The notes below the pieces were generated by a model. That model was not told the origin of the DNA. It saw only the letters and a list, made by a program, of their open reading frames with translations, and did no database searches. From Cyanidium caldarium (lineage: Eukaryota; Rhodophyta; Bangiophyceae; Cyanidiales; Cyanidiaceae): a DNA stretch of 64,000 bases. This document shows, one piece after another, positions 46,674 through 55,838 of the stretch. The first letter of the stretch is position 1. Each line of letters begins with the position of its first letter. The stretch is taken from contig JANCYW010000019.1 in NCBI GenBank assembly GCA_026184775.1, positions 174,365 through 238,364 on the forward strand, read 5' to 3'. Position numbers and translations under genes: made by a program.

Positions 46674-47438
46674 CGCGGTGATAGCCGTGGCCGAAGCGGG
46701 CGCCTCGGCCACAGTGTGCAGAGGCGGTCTGCCGAGGTCCGGTTTTGGGGTGGCGGTGCTGACGGCGGCGTCTTCCGCCGGTGCGTCCGCGGCCGTCGTG
46801 GGTAGCACGGCCGCCGCTTCGCTACGACGGACCACGCGTCGACGCGTCGCCCGCGGCCCGGCAGACACCCGTGCACAAGCCTCATCGATGCCCGCACCTC
46901 CATCCACCACTTTTTCCACAAGCGAGGCGCTTTTCGTTAGATTGTCCGCTGCCGCCCACGCTTTCCCATCCTCCGCCGTACGCCGCCGTCGTGATGGCCC
47001 TGTCGACCGCAACTCCCCCGCCTCCGGTTCCTCTCCCGGCCGTTTGGGGTACTGTCTGGTACGTCCGGTCATATCGCACAGCTGTCGCGTCCCATCCCCT
47101 TGCACTCCTGTCCCGCTCTCAGCAACGCCCACCGTCCCGTTGTGTGCTGCGGCTGCGGCTGCGGCTGCTGCACAGCGTCGCATCGACACGCATCGAATCG
47201 GCGCGCTGGGCGAGCGCCTCTCCAGAGGAGCGCGCGATGGCCACCGCACCAACAGGCGAGGAAGCAGTCAGGTAGGCAAGGAAGCAACCAAGTTCTCTCG
47301 TCTCGGGGAGGTTGCGCCGCGGGGGACACACTGCGCAGGGTGCACGAGTGGCTCGGGCGGAACCGTACCCAGAATGGCCACTTCGTAGGGCGAACGGTAG
47401 TTGTAGCGTGACGCACTTTGGCAATCACGTTTATCGCC
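46674..47438. other. Divergent upstream region BRF1 / GPAT
   Basis: About 765 bp. The part next to BRF1 stays open in the BRF1 frame and could encode an N-terminal extension from ATG 47072 or 47183. A (GCTGCG)n-like stretch near 47145-47170 is present. No RNA gene is recognised. Confidence 0.35.
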
Positions 47439-48851
47439 ATGCGAGCTGAAGCGCATCGCGGGAGGGGGGCTGCGGCGGATCCGCTCTCTCGGCGGTCATC
47501 TGCGCACTTGCAGCGCGATGACAGCCGCGGCGACCTGGGGTCAGCGGCATCGCTGACGCGCAGCAAGACGCGCACGGCGGCGGCGCTGCTGCGCGCCACC
47601 GAGTCGCTGACGGATCTGACGGGCGTGGTGCGCGGCGAGGGTGTGGCGGCTGCCGAGCGCGAGGGCGTGCAAGAGCGCTTCGAGCGGGCGCTGATGGAGT
47701 CGCTGCTGGTGGAGCGCGATACGGACAAGGCGCTGCCGCGATTGGTCATGCCGCTGCCCTTGCTAAGCGAGGCCGTCGAGGATATCGTGCAGGATGACTT
47801 TACCCGGTGCTTCCAGCGCACCAAAGTGCCCGCATGGAACTGGAACGCGTATCTGTTCGTCGGCTGGCTGGTGGGCGTGGTGTTGCGCTACGGCATTCTG
47901 TTCCCGCTGCGGGTGTTGTGTATATTGGTGGGCAGTGTGGCATTTGGCGCGGCCATGATGGTGACACGGCTGGTCGCGCGACACAACCCCCAGCGCCGCC
48001 AACGCCTTGAGCGCCACCTCATCGTGCTCTACTCGGCGTGCTGGATCATGTCCACCAGCGGCGTGATCGCCTACCACGGCAAGCGACCGCGCATGCGCCC
48101 GCACGCCATCTACGTGGCCAATCACTCGTCGCTCATCGATCTGCTGGTGCTGCAGCAGTTGTGTGCGTTCGCCACCGTGGGCCAGCTGCACGGCGGCCTG
48201 ATCGGGTTGGTGCAGCAGCACGTCCTCGACTGCCTCGGCTGCATCTGGTTCTCCCGTGACGACTTGCGCGACCGGCACCTGGTGCGCCGGCGCATCGAAC
48301 AGCACCTGGCGCAGAGCGACGTGCCGCCGCTGCTGATCTTCCCCGAGGGCACCTGCGTCAACAACGAGTACTGTCTGATGTTCAAGAAGGGCGCCTTCGA
48401 GATTCCCGGGGCGGTGGTCTACCCGGTGGCCATCAAGTACCACAAACTGTTCGCGGACGCATTCTGGAACTCGCAGGAGGAGTCGTTCGCGTGGCACATG
48501 GTGCGCATATGGACCAGTTGGGCGCTGGTGGCGGATGTGTTCTTTTTGGATCCGATGGTGCAGGGCGAGTTGGACGCGCAGGAGACGCCCACCGAGTTTG
48601 CGGCGCGCGTCAAGCAGGCCATCTGCGAGGCGGCCGGCCTGAAACCGGTGGAGATCGACGGCTACTACAAGCGCATGCAGGCGAGCGATAAATACATCAA
48701 AGCGCGGCGGCGACAGCTGGCCGACGTGCTGCTGCAGTCGCTGGAGGCGGATCGGGCGGCTGCGGCTGCAGAACGGCCGGCCGCCAGCGAGCCGTCGTGG
48801 ACCGATTCGCCCGGCGACGGCGTGAAGCGCAGCCGGACCACCCGCTTCTAA
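47439..48851 (+). CDS. Glycerol-3-phosphate acyltransferase, GPAT9/GPAT3-like
   Basis: First acyltransferase of ER glycerolipid synthesis. The protein is 470 aa. The PlsC domain has block I VANHSSLIDLLVL (H-x4-D), a GxIWFSRDD element, and block III IFPEGTCVNNEYCLMFKKGAFE. PVAIKYHKLFADAFWNS follows, which is characteristic of GPAT3/4/GPAT9. A hydrophobic segment precedes it (AYLFVGWLVGVVLRYGILFPL and the next helix, about 140-190). The N-terminal 100 residues are basic then helical. It ends 7 bp from the convergent TFIIA gene, so the two 3' UTRs must overlap or be extremely short. Confidence 0.93.
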   Translation: MRAEAHRGRGAAADPLSRRSSAHLQRDDSRGDLGSAASLTRSKTRTAAALLRATESLTDLTGVVRGEGVAAAEREGVQERFERALMESLLVERDTDKALPRLVMPLPLLSEAVEDIVQDDFTRCFQRTKVPAWNWNAYLFVGWLVGVVLRYGILFPLRVLCILVGSVAFGAAMMVTRLVARHNPQRRQRLERHLIVLYSACWIMSTSGVIAYHGKRPRMRPHAIYVANHSSLIDLLVLQQLCAFATVGQLHGGLIGLVQQHVLDCLGCIWFSRDDLRDRHLVRRRIEQHLAQSDVPPLLIFPEGTCVNNEYCLMFKKGAFEIPGAVVYPVAIKYHKLFADAFWNSQEESFAWHMVRIWTSWALVADVFFLDPMVQGELDAQETPTEFAARVKQAICEAAGLKPVEIDGYYKRMQASDKYIKARRRQLADVLLQSLEADRAAAAAERPAASEPSWTDSPGDGVKRSRTTRF

Positions 48852-48858
48852 ACACCGC

Positions 48859-49470
48859 TCACCAGTCTAGCACGCATTGCAGACCGTTCAGCAGCAGGTC
48901 CTGCCCGTTGACGTGCACCATGGCGTCGCGCAAAAAGACGCGCCACACGCGCTGCTTGTTGGTGGACGGCGCCAGCACGCGCTCGTACTGCGATAGCACG
49001 TAGTTGCGGGTGTCCGGCTCGGTGGCGCCCACCACCGCGGTGATCTCCTCGTCCTCATCGTCTTCTGAGAGAACGTCTCCCGAGTTCTGATCGTGCGCTC
49101 CCTCCCGATCGCCATCGCGCGCCCCCTGGGCTGGCGACTGCGACTGCCGCGCGGCCCGCCGACGCTCCAGCGGATCCCGCGCCCGCAACACCCCGTACGT
49201 CACTCGCAGCGGGTCGTTGCGCCAAGCGCTGCCGCGGCCCTCACCCAGACCGGTCTGCCCCGCTGGAGACACCTCGTACAGCACCGTGCGCAGTGCGCCC
49301 TGCTCCTGCAGCTCTCGCCGCAGCCGCTGCTTCCAGCGTTGCCGCAGCTGCTCCAGCGCCGCCACCGTGCTCGCGTCCAGCGGTCCGTCCGCCTCCATCT
49401 CACTCCGCGCTGCGCTCACAACATCGTCCGGTAGCTCTTCCAGCAGTGCCCGCAGTTGTGGACCGTTCAT
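48859..49470 (-). CDS. TFIIA large (alpha/beta) subunit
   Basis: Stabilises TBP on promoter DNA in RNA polymerase II initiation. The protein is 203 aa, compact compared with human TFIIA-alpha/beta (376 aa) or yeast Toa1 (286 aa). The N-terminal about 55 residues form the four-helix-bundle half (LRALLEELPDDVVSAARS, LEQLRQRWKQRL). The C-terminal 48 residues are the beta-barrel half: NYVLSQYERV, then VWRVFLRDAMVHVNGQDLLL and a terminal DW. This matches the VLCQYDKI...WKFxLKDGIMxxNGxDYxF...EW of the family. An acidic linker (SEDDEDEE) precedes it as usual. It is divergent to TSR1 across 135 bp. Confidence 0.88.
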   Translation of the reverse strand: MNGPQLRALLEELPDDVVSAARSEMEADGPLDASTVAALEQLRQRWKQRLRRELQEQGALRTVLYEVSPAGQTGLGEGRGSAWRNDPLRVTYGVLRARDPLERRRAARQSQSPAQGARDGDREGAHDQNSGDVLSEDDEDEEITAVVGATEPDTRNYVLSQYERVLAPSTNKQRVWRVFLRDAMVHVNGQDLLLNGLQCVLDW

Positions 49471-49605
49471 CCTATACCGACATGGAGGAGGGCGGGCGGT
49501 GCGAGTGGCGAGGCCGCAGCATCGACCGACCGATCGGAGCGCATTCGGTCGATGGCCGCGCCGCCTGGAGACGGTGGCCCGACAGCGACCCCCGAGGCGA
49601 GAGAC

Positions 49606-51834
49606 ATGCCCACTGAGGGGCATCGACACCGGGCGACGTCGATATACAAACAGTGCAATAAGCGGTTCAAGGGCAATGGGGGACGGAGAGATAGAGGTCG
49701 GGTGGCGGCGACGCCTGGTCACTCGAGTGGGCCGGTGCGGGCGACGGCTCCGCGGCCGGTGCGGGCGGCGCTGGCCAAGCAGGCGCGCGCGGTGCAGCAG
49801 CAGCGGGTGCAGGACGAGAAACGCGGACGATACGGGCTGGCACCGCAGCTGGTGCTGGTGCTGGGCGTGACTGCCGCAGTGGATGCGCGCGAGGTGCTGC
49901 CGTTGCTAGCGGCTGGCGGTGTCGAGGCGGAGTGGCAACGATCGGAGGAGGGCGGGTATGTGCGGTGTTTGGTGGGGGTGCCGAGCGCCCGGCCGCATCG
50001 CCGTGTGGGTTTGTTGGCGCTGGCCCGCGATGCGCCGATCGAGGCGGTGTTGGATGCGCTCAAGGTGGTGGATACGGTCCTGTTGGCGCATGCCGAGGGA
50101 GAGCGGATGGATACGGTGGGGGAGCGCTGCTGTGCGCTGCTGCGGGCACAGGGACTGCCCACCGCGGTAGGCGTAGCGGTGCCCGGCAATGCCATGGAGG
50201 AGGTGCCGACCGCGAACGACCGCCAGCGCCCGAGCGCCCATGCCCTCCAACACCGTTCTCCCTACCGCCAGTGGGCACGACAACTGGCCGAGGCGTCCAT
50301 TCTGGGGCCGGACGACAAGCCAGTGCGAGTGTGGCCGGTGCACAGTGCCGCACAGGCGACAGCGGTATTGCAGTATTTGGGTCAGTGCAAGGTGCGGCTG
50401 GTCAAGTGGCGCGCGTATCGGCCGTACCTGTTGGTGGAGAAGGTGGCGTGGCAGCCGCCGACGGAGGTCGACGGTCATCCGAGTGGTGGTATGGTGCAGC
50501 TGAGTGGGTGGTTGCGAGGCGCTGCCACCAGTGTCGACCGTCTGCTGCATCTGACGGGCATCGGCACGTATCGCGTGCGGCACCTGACGACGTGGGCGCC
50601 GCCGCCGCCCGGATTGCACGGCATGCCGGTGGAGACTCCGTCATGCACGTCGTCGGGTAACGGGCGCTGCGCCGAGCCGCTGGATAGCGAGGCCGAGCCG
50701 GAGGCGTCTGATATGGAGTCGGCAACTTCGGAGGAGCGCGCTGGAGTGCCCGTTACGGAGGCGTACCCTCGGGAGTGGCCGGAACGACATCCTGATGGGT
50801 CGCTCGAAGCCGGAGACGATTCCGACAGTGATACTACTGAAAAGGACGATATGGACGCAGCGCCGCTGTCGGAGTTGCAGCGACGCGCCCATGACGAGAT
50901 GCTGTTCCCGGACGAGGTGGACACGCCGCACGATCGCCCGGCGCGTGAACGTTTCGCACGCTACCGCGGTCTGCAGTCGCTGCGCAAGTCGCCGTGGAGT
51001 GCGCACGATCATCTGCCGCGCGAGTACGGCCGCATACATCGGTTTGAGAATATCCGGGCGACGCGCAAGGCGGTGCTGGCGGAGGCGGAGTCGGGGGAAG
51101 CGCGGCCCCACACCTGGGTGACATTCACCATCGAGCGAGTGGAAGCGCCGGAGGCGGCGTGTTTGCGGGGGCACCAATGGCCGCTGGTGGCCACCAGCTT
51201 GCTGCCCCACGAGAATCGCCGCACGGTGGTGCACTGCCGGGTGCAGCGAGCGGGGGGCGCGTCGCCCGTCATCCGCTCGGGTGCGCGGCTCTGTTTTCAC
51301 ATCGGGTATCGGCGATTTGTGGGGCGTGCGCTGTTCTCGGAGGACAACGCCAAGTGCGACAAACACCTTTTAGAGCGCTTTCTGCAACCGGGGCGCTGGA
51401 GTGTGGCGTCGCTGTACGCGCACAACATGTATCCGCCGGCGCCGGTGGTGCTCACGGCGGCGGAGGCGCCGGAGCGGTTGTTGGCCAGCGGGACGCTGCT
51501 GGGCGCCGACACCGACCGCCTCATTTTGAGACGGGTGGTGCTGACCGGTGCGCCGATGCGCACCCACAAGCACCGCGCCACCGTGCGCCGCATGTTCCAC
51601 AACCCGGAGGACGTCAAGTGGTTCCGGCCGGTGGAGCTGTGGACCAAGTACGGCCGCACCGGTCACATCGTGGAACCGTTGGGCACGCACGGCGCCTTCA
51701 AGGCGGTGTTCGACGGGGTAATCCACCAGCACGACACCGTGTGCATGAGTCTGTATCGGCGGGTGTTTCCGCCACCGTGGGACGACTCGGCAGGCGAGGA
51801 CGAAAGCGATCACGAGTCGGCGGGCGTATCCTAG
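49606..51834 (+). CDS. TSR1: 40S ribosome assembly GTPase-like factor TSR1
   Basis: A 742-aa late 40S maturation factor. The N-terminus has the family pattern KQCNKRFKGNGGRRDRGRV. There is a degenerate GTPase-like domain (about 80-330) without a clear P-loop, as in other TSR1 proteins. An acidic middle region precedes RFARYRGLQSLRKSPWSAHDHLPREYGRI. The C-terminal BMS1/TSR1 domain is decisive: VRRMFHNPEDVKWFRPVELWTKYGRTGHIVEPLGTHG read in adjacent pieces, ending with LYRRVFPPPW. Lack of the Bms1 GTPase motifs distinguishes it from BMS1. ATG 49606 restores the conserved N-terminus. Confidence 0.95.
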   Translation: MPTEGHRHRATSIYKQCNKRFKGNGGRRDRGRVAATPGHSSGPVRATAPRPVRAALAKQARAVQQQRVQDEKRGRYGLAPQLVLVLGVTAAVDAREVLPLLAAGGVEAEWQRSEEGGYVRCLVGVPSARPHRRVGLLALARDAPIEAVLDALKVVDTVLLAHAEGERMDTVGERCCALLRAQGLPTAVGVAVPGNAMEEVPTANDRQRPSAHALQHRSPYRQWARQLAEASILGPDDKPVRVWPVHSAAQATAVLQYLGQCKVRLVKWRAYRPYLLVEKVAWQPPTEVDGHPSGGMVQLSGWLRGAATSVDRLLHLTGIGTYRVRHLTTWAPPPPGLHGMPVETPSCTSSGNGRCAEPLDSEAEPEASDMESATSEERAGVPVTEAYPREWPERHPDGSLEAGDDSDSDTTEKDDMDAAPLSELQRRAHDEMLFPDEVDTPHDRPARERFARYRGLQSLRKSPWSAHDHLPREYGRIHRFENIRATRKAVLAEAESGEARPHTWVTFTIERVEAPEAACLRGHQWPLVATSLLPHENRRTVVHCRVQRAGGASPVIRSGARLCFHIGYRRFVGRALFSEDNAKCDKHLLERFLQPGRWSVASLYAHNMYPPAPVVLTAAEAPERLLASGTLLGADTDRLILRRVVLTGAPMRTHKHRATVRRMFHNPEDVKWFRPVELWTKYGRTGHIVEPLGTHGAFKAVFDGVIHQHDTVCMSLYRRVFPPPWDDSAGEDESDHESAGVS

Positions 51835-51854
51835 AGGCTCTACCGTCTACCTAC

Positions 51855-52667
51855 CTAGGCCTCGGGGTGGTGCGGATGAAAGTGCGCGGTGGTATGTCGT
51901 GCCTCGGCGCGCTCCGCGTATCGCTTGATGGCCGCCAGATTGGAGGGCAGATCCTCGCGGATGCGCCACTCCACCAGCTGCACCGGGATGAGACCGCGCG
52001 GCACCACCTCCACACAATAGCCGAGGTACGTGCGCGCCACCTCCGCCTCCTCCTGTATCGCCTGCAAGTACCACTCGCCCTGGAAGCGTGCAAAGTCGCT
52101 GCTCTTCACCATATCGAACAACACGCTGCGGCGCCCCGGGTGCTGCGCGTCGTCCGCCAGCTCGGTCATGTCCAGCGTCACCGAGGCGCGAAACCGGAAG
52201 CCCAGCACGCTCTGGAAGCCCTCCTGCTCCAGGCGCGTGCCGCCCTGCGGATGGTAGCAGCGTCGCGACAGCGCCAGATTGGGAATGAACTCAGAGAGGT
52301 GCTCGTAGTCGGTGAGCACTTGCCACACCAGCGGCAACGTCGCCCGCACCGTGATGCCGTAGTAGATGTGGCGGCAGTTTCTCGCCGGCGCCTCGATGAG
52401 CACCTGGTCGGTCTCGCGCAACGCACCCAACTTGCGTTGAACGGCGTCATAGAAGCGAATGCCGGGCGCGACGGTGAGCAGGGTGCTCTGCACGGTGAGG
52501 TGACGCGGTGGCGGGCGCGGCCGCCGCCCCAGTCGAGACAGACCAGTCCGGGAGACGTGGTGGAGGGCGGGAGATCGAATCAGAGCGCGAGATGGTGACG
52601 GCGGTGTCAGTGGAATGAACGAGAGAAAGTTAGATAAGTGTGTGTACCTATTACCTCGACGCTCCAT
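51855..52667 (-). CDS. START/polyketide-cyclase-like (SRBCC) protein, probably organelle-targeted
   Basis: A 270-aa protein. After an Arg/Ser/Pro-rich N-terminus of about 80 residues (a likely transit peptide), the conserved domain begins with YYGITVRATLPLVWQVLTDYEHLSEFIP. It continues through GTRLEQEGFQSVLGFRF and a terminal amphipathic helix. This is the START-like cyclase/dehydrase fold found in COQ10, RatA and cyanobacterial or plastid SRBCC proteins. The resemblance to the cyanobacterial group suggests plastid function, but ligand and role are unknown. It converges on TSR1 with 20 bp between stops. Confidence 0.8.
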   Translation of the reverse strand: MERRGNRYTHLSNFLSFIPLTPPSPSRALIRSPALHHVSRTGLSRLGRRPRPPPRHLTVQSTLLTVAPGIRFYDAVQRKLGALRETDQVLIEAPARNCRHIYYGITVRATLPLVWQVLTDYEHLSEFIPNLALSRRCYHPQGGTRLEQEGFQSVLGFRFRASVTLDMTELADDAQHPGRRSVLFDMVKSSDFARFQGEWYLQAIQEEAEVARTYLGYCVEVVPRGLIPVQLVEWRIREDLPSNLAAIKRYAERAEARHTTAHFHPHHPEA

Positions 52668-52782
52668 GCGAGCGTTGACGATGGAAGCGGCTGCGCGGAG
52701 TGCTCGCGGCGCGCGAGCGCGCGCAGAACTGCACGCCGAACGGGCGCACACACGCGTGCGCGCGCGCGCGGCATTCCCGAAT

Positions 52783-54186
52783 TCACAACTCGGCGTGCGC
52801 CGTCGCCGTGCTGGAGTCTTCGGGCGCGGTATCCACCGATGCTCGCCACTCCGCGTCGTTGGCCAACTGGTCGATAACCGCCTGGAAGAGTCGGATACCG
52901 CGCTCGAAGGCGTCCAGCGGCACATTCTCGTTGTGTTGGTGCAGCAGCGGGCCGGAGCGGACACCATCCAGGGCGGTGAGGCCGAACGCCGGGATGCCGC
53001 GATGCCGCACGTACCGCGAGTCGGTGCTCATAGGGAAAATGATGGGGTCCAGTCGAGCTGATTGGCGCGCAGCGGCGGTGCGCAGGGCGCGATAGGGCCC
53101 GGGCGCGTCCGCGTCGAGGGACTCGCGGTAGGGCGCGATCACCTTGTGGGGGAACTCGATGTCGAAAGTGCCGTTGAGGCAGCGGCCGGCGACGGAGGAG
53201 TGAAAGTGGCACGGGCCGCCCATCCACTGTTCTAGTAACGTGTACATGGCGGACTCGTTGAGGTGCGGCGGGACGCGAATGTCCAGCCGCAGTTCGGCGT
53301 TGCCGGGGATGATGTTCATGGCGCCGTCGGTGCCGTGACTGCCGATGTGCACGAAATTGACGCCGACCACATCGCCGAGCGCCTGCGCGCCAGTTTCCAC
53401 CGCTTCCCGCTGCGCCTCTCGAAAGGCGGAAATGCGCGCCATGACCGCGTGGATGCGTTGGATGGCGGTGTCGCGCGGCAGCGTGCCGCCGTGTCCGGGA
53501 GCGCCGCGCGTCCGAATGACCGTCCACCAGGGCTGCCGCTCACCGTAGCACAACTTGTACACGCCGTCGCGCTCGTCGGGCAGGCACTCGTCGATGAGCA
53601 CTCCGGGGCGTAGACGATCGCGCCATAACGTGCTCTGCACCACCTGCCCCATGCCGGCCTTGCCGCCGATCTCCTCGTCGGGCACGAAGAGCACGTGCAC
53701 CGTGCGTAAATAGGGGGACGGCTGCGCTTGCAGCGTGCGTCGCAGCGCCTCCACGTACTGAATGCCTTGCGTCTTCATGTCCTGGGAGCCGCGCGCGTAG
53801 ACGCTGCCATTGACCACGGCGGCCGAAAAGGGCGGCGCGACGGTCCAGGCGGCGGCCTCCACCGGCACCACGTCGATGTGCGAGTTGAGCACCACCGAGG
53901 CCAGCGAGCGGTTGCGACCGGGCAGCGTGCAAACGCAGCCGAGGCGGCCGCGCACAAACTGGAACTGCTCAAAGTGCGGAATCCCGGCGTCGCGGCAGAG
54001 GCGGCGGAGGAAGGTGATGGCGCGGCGGTAATGGGGTCGTGGCTGGGAGGTGTCCAGTTGCAGGTAGGTGCGCAGGGAGGTGAGCGCGATCGAGTCTGGC
54101 GGGGAGTCCGAACGAACGACGGTGAAAGAGGAGAAAGAGAGCGCGACGAAGAGAAGGAGGGGGAAGAGGAAGAGTGACACGCGCAT
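52783..54186 (-). CDS. M20-family metallopeptidase, aminoacylase-1-like, with signal peptide
   Basis: A 467-aa enzyme predicted to hydrolyse N-acyl amino acids or small peptides with two zinc ions. The signal peptide is SLFLFPLLLFVALSFSSF. Metal ligands and catalytic residues are visible in VLNSHIDVVPV, ARGSQDMKTQGIQY and FVPDEEIGGKAGM. The dimerisation/lid domain carries RTRGAPGHGGTLPRDTA and the VNFVHIGSHGTDGAMNIIP strand. Spacing matches aminoacylase-1, which is usually cytosolic. The signal peptide therefore points to secretory or extracellular use here, or to a carboxypeptidase-S-like vacuolar enzyme. It is the last confidently intact gene before the gene-poor subtelomere. Confidence 0.9.
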   Translation of the reverse strand: MRVSLFLFPLLLFVALSFSSFTVVRSDSPPDSIALTSLRTYLQLDTSQPRPHYRRAITFLRRLCRDAGIPHFEQFQFVRGRLGCVCTLPGRNRSLASVVLNSHIDVVPVEAAAWTVAPPFSAAVVNGSVYARGSQDMKTQGIQYVEALRRTLQAQPSPYLRTVHVLFVPDEEIGGKAGMGQVVQSTLWRDRLRPGVLIDECLPDERDGVYKLCYGERQPWWTVIRTRGAPGHGGTLPRDTAIQRIHAVMARISAFREAQREAVETGAQALGDVVGVNFVHIGSHGTDGAMNIIPGNAELRLDIRVPPHLNESAMYTLLEQWMGGPCHFHSSVAGRCLNGTFDIEFPHKVIAPYRESLDADAPGPYRALRTAAARQSARLDPIIFPMSTDSRYVRHRGIPAFGLTALDGVRSGPLLHQHNENVPLDAFERGIRLFQAVIDQLANDAEWRASVDTAPEDSSTATAHAEL

Positions 54187-54414
54187 GAGAAGCGTGTGGC
54201 GGTGGGTGATCTCCCTCGGCACACCATGCGACACTTGCAGGTGCGGATCCCGTGAACACATGAAACCGAAGCCGTCGCTAAAGGCGAAAAAACCCGGTTT
54301 CGTCCCTGCAACAGCGCGCCTTGTGAACAAAATCGTCCGACGCGACCGTGTGGTCGGCGACCCAGCTGTGCCCTCCGCGTCAGCCTACACAAACTTCTCC
54401 GGGCTGCCCGGCCG

Positions 54415-54567
54415 ACCTGGTTTCCAAGTATGAGTCTAACGAGGCTTGGTCACGAAGAGACTTCGTTCGCGGTGTGACCGGCCGTTCGGGCTCTGCAGCA
54501 CCCGATGATCACAACAACAAAGCGCCCTAGCGGGTCGGACGCCGCCGCGAAGCGGCAACGCCTATCG
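54415..54567. repeat. Dispersed conserved element, copy 2 (candidate structured RNA)
   Basis: This is the second copy of the element at 21073-21229, in the same orientation and of similar length (153 versus 157 bp). Hairpins supported here include CGAAG/CTTCG (loop AGA) and GCCGC/GCGGC immediately before AACG. A third is GTTCG with CGGGC around the conserved ACCGGCC loop. It lies just outside the last intact gene at the inner edge of the subtelomere. It could be a non-coding RNA gene or a mobile/dispersed repeat. Confidence 0.5.
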
Positions 54568-55493
54568 TTCGACTCGGTCGCTGCTAGCGGCCAGTTGGGT
54601 CGTTCGGCGCTTGCGCGATGAACGGTTGGGCTGATGCAGAAGTCTTCTTCGGGGAACACTCGACGAGGACGACACAGGTAGGCCGGGTTTGGAAGGCCGT
54701 GCGGAAGGGAAAAAGCGATTCGTAGCAGGTTGAATACGGTATTGTTGTTGCGGTTGTGTATCCGCTTACACTTCATATGCTGACACTGCAGCAGATGCTA
54801 GACTGCGCACGCCTTCTCGTCCCTCCGGCGGCGTTTGTGCAGGTGAGACCGATCACTGTCAGCTGCGCTGTAACCAACACATCGACCAGATACGCTGTGC
54901 GTGGTCTCGGTTGCGGTGTCGGAATACCCGTTGCCGCCACACACTGCACCGCGACGAGAACGCCGTATGCAACCGACTGCTCATCGTCGGGGGCCTATGT
55001 CAATTACGCACAGCGATGGACCTGTCGGTGTCGTTGTATGTCGAGAAGAGCAACAACACGTGTGACTCGGCGCCATCCACTTTACCGAGGGTCAACGATG
55101 ACCTAGTGGGTGAATTCTGTCTCTTGCCTGCTTTCCGACAACATCCGAGTCTACGATTCGGTGTTGGTGGCGCTGGTGCTCCCTCTGAACACATTCGATA
55201 CTGTCCTCATTCATGTGTGTCTTTCCTGGGTGTATTCTGGTCGTTGCCGTTCCGTGCATGCGATGTGCTGTCCCGCTTCTGCTCCCGCTGCCCCAGCGCC
55301 ATCGGTTTGTGCACACTCCCCAGTCTCCCTCCCTTCTCCCTCGCTAACGTATGGCCACGCACTCTGTATCGTTGACACCCAGCTCGTCGTCGGTGCAACA
55401 GCGCACTCTGGTGACCAAGTGGTCCGGTGATGTGGTGTAGGTGCCGCACTGCTTGGAGGGGTCCCGGCACACACACAAAACGAGGTCGCGGTG
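54568..55493. other. Subtelomeric sequence without supported genes
   Basis: Short ORFs occur on both strands, none recognisable. Base composition is visibly less GC-rich than the gene-dense arm. I see no tRNA, repeat array or transposon ends. Confidence 0.4.
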
Positions 55494-55730
55494 TCATAAG
55501 TAGTGAATGGTGAATGGTGGCGCCGAGTTGCCGCTGGCTCCCGCCGTGTAGGTGCAGTCCCGGGTGGCGGTGTTGCAGCACTCGGGACCGCACGGTACAT
55601 ACGTAGAGTTAATCGGCCCCAAACCGCTGTCGTCGGTGGCCGCCACTATCACTGCTGATTTCGCCGATTGACACACACACACAACCTGCGACACCTTGTG
55701 ACAACACTCGCCGACGTCGCCGAACAGCAA
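55494..55730 (-). pseudogene. Possible fragment of a Cys-rich protein gene
   Basis: A 78-codon minus-strand frame reads a cysteine-rich segment with ECCHKVSQVVCVCQSAKS and YVPCGPECCNTATRDCTY. A neighbouring minus frame continues with another FCVCAGTPPSS-like stretch after the stop. The pattern of paired cysteines and the frame change suggest a decayed secreted or surface protein. No family is recognised, and both frames could be accidental. Confidence 0.25.
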
Positions 55731-55838
55731 GCTCGAGTGCTGTCGCTTCTGAACTCGCCGAGCTGGCGCTGCATCTCCAACAACTCTCCGTACGCGGCGT
55801 CAGCATGCTGAAAAGGTGGACTGATCGGCACCCGGAGT

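Noticed and set aside
54525-54585. TAGCGGG ... TTCGACT ... GCTGCTA, a tRNA-like acceptor/T-arm pairing
   Set aside because: The enclosed segment is only about 59 nt and lacks an anticodon arm; it overlaps the dispersed element whose other copy does not have these features.
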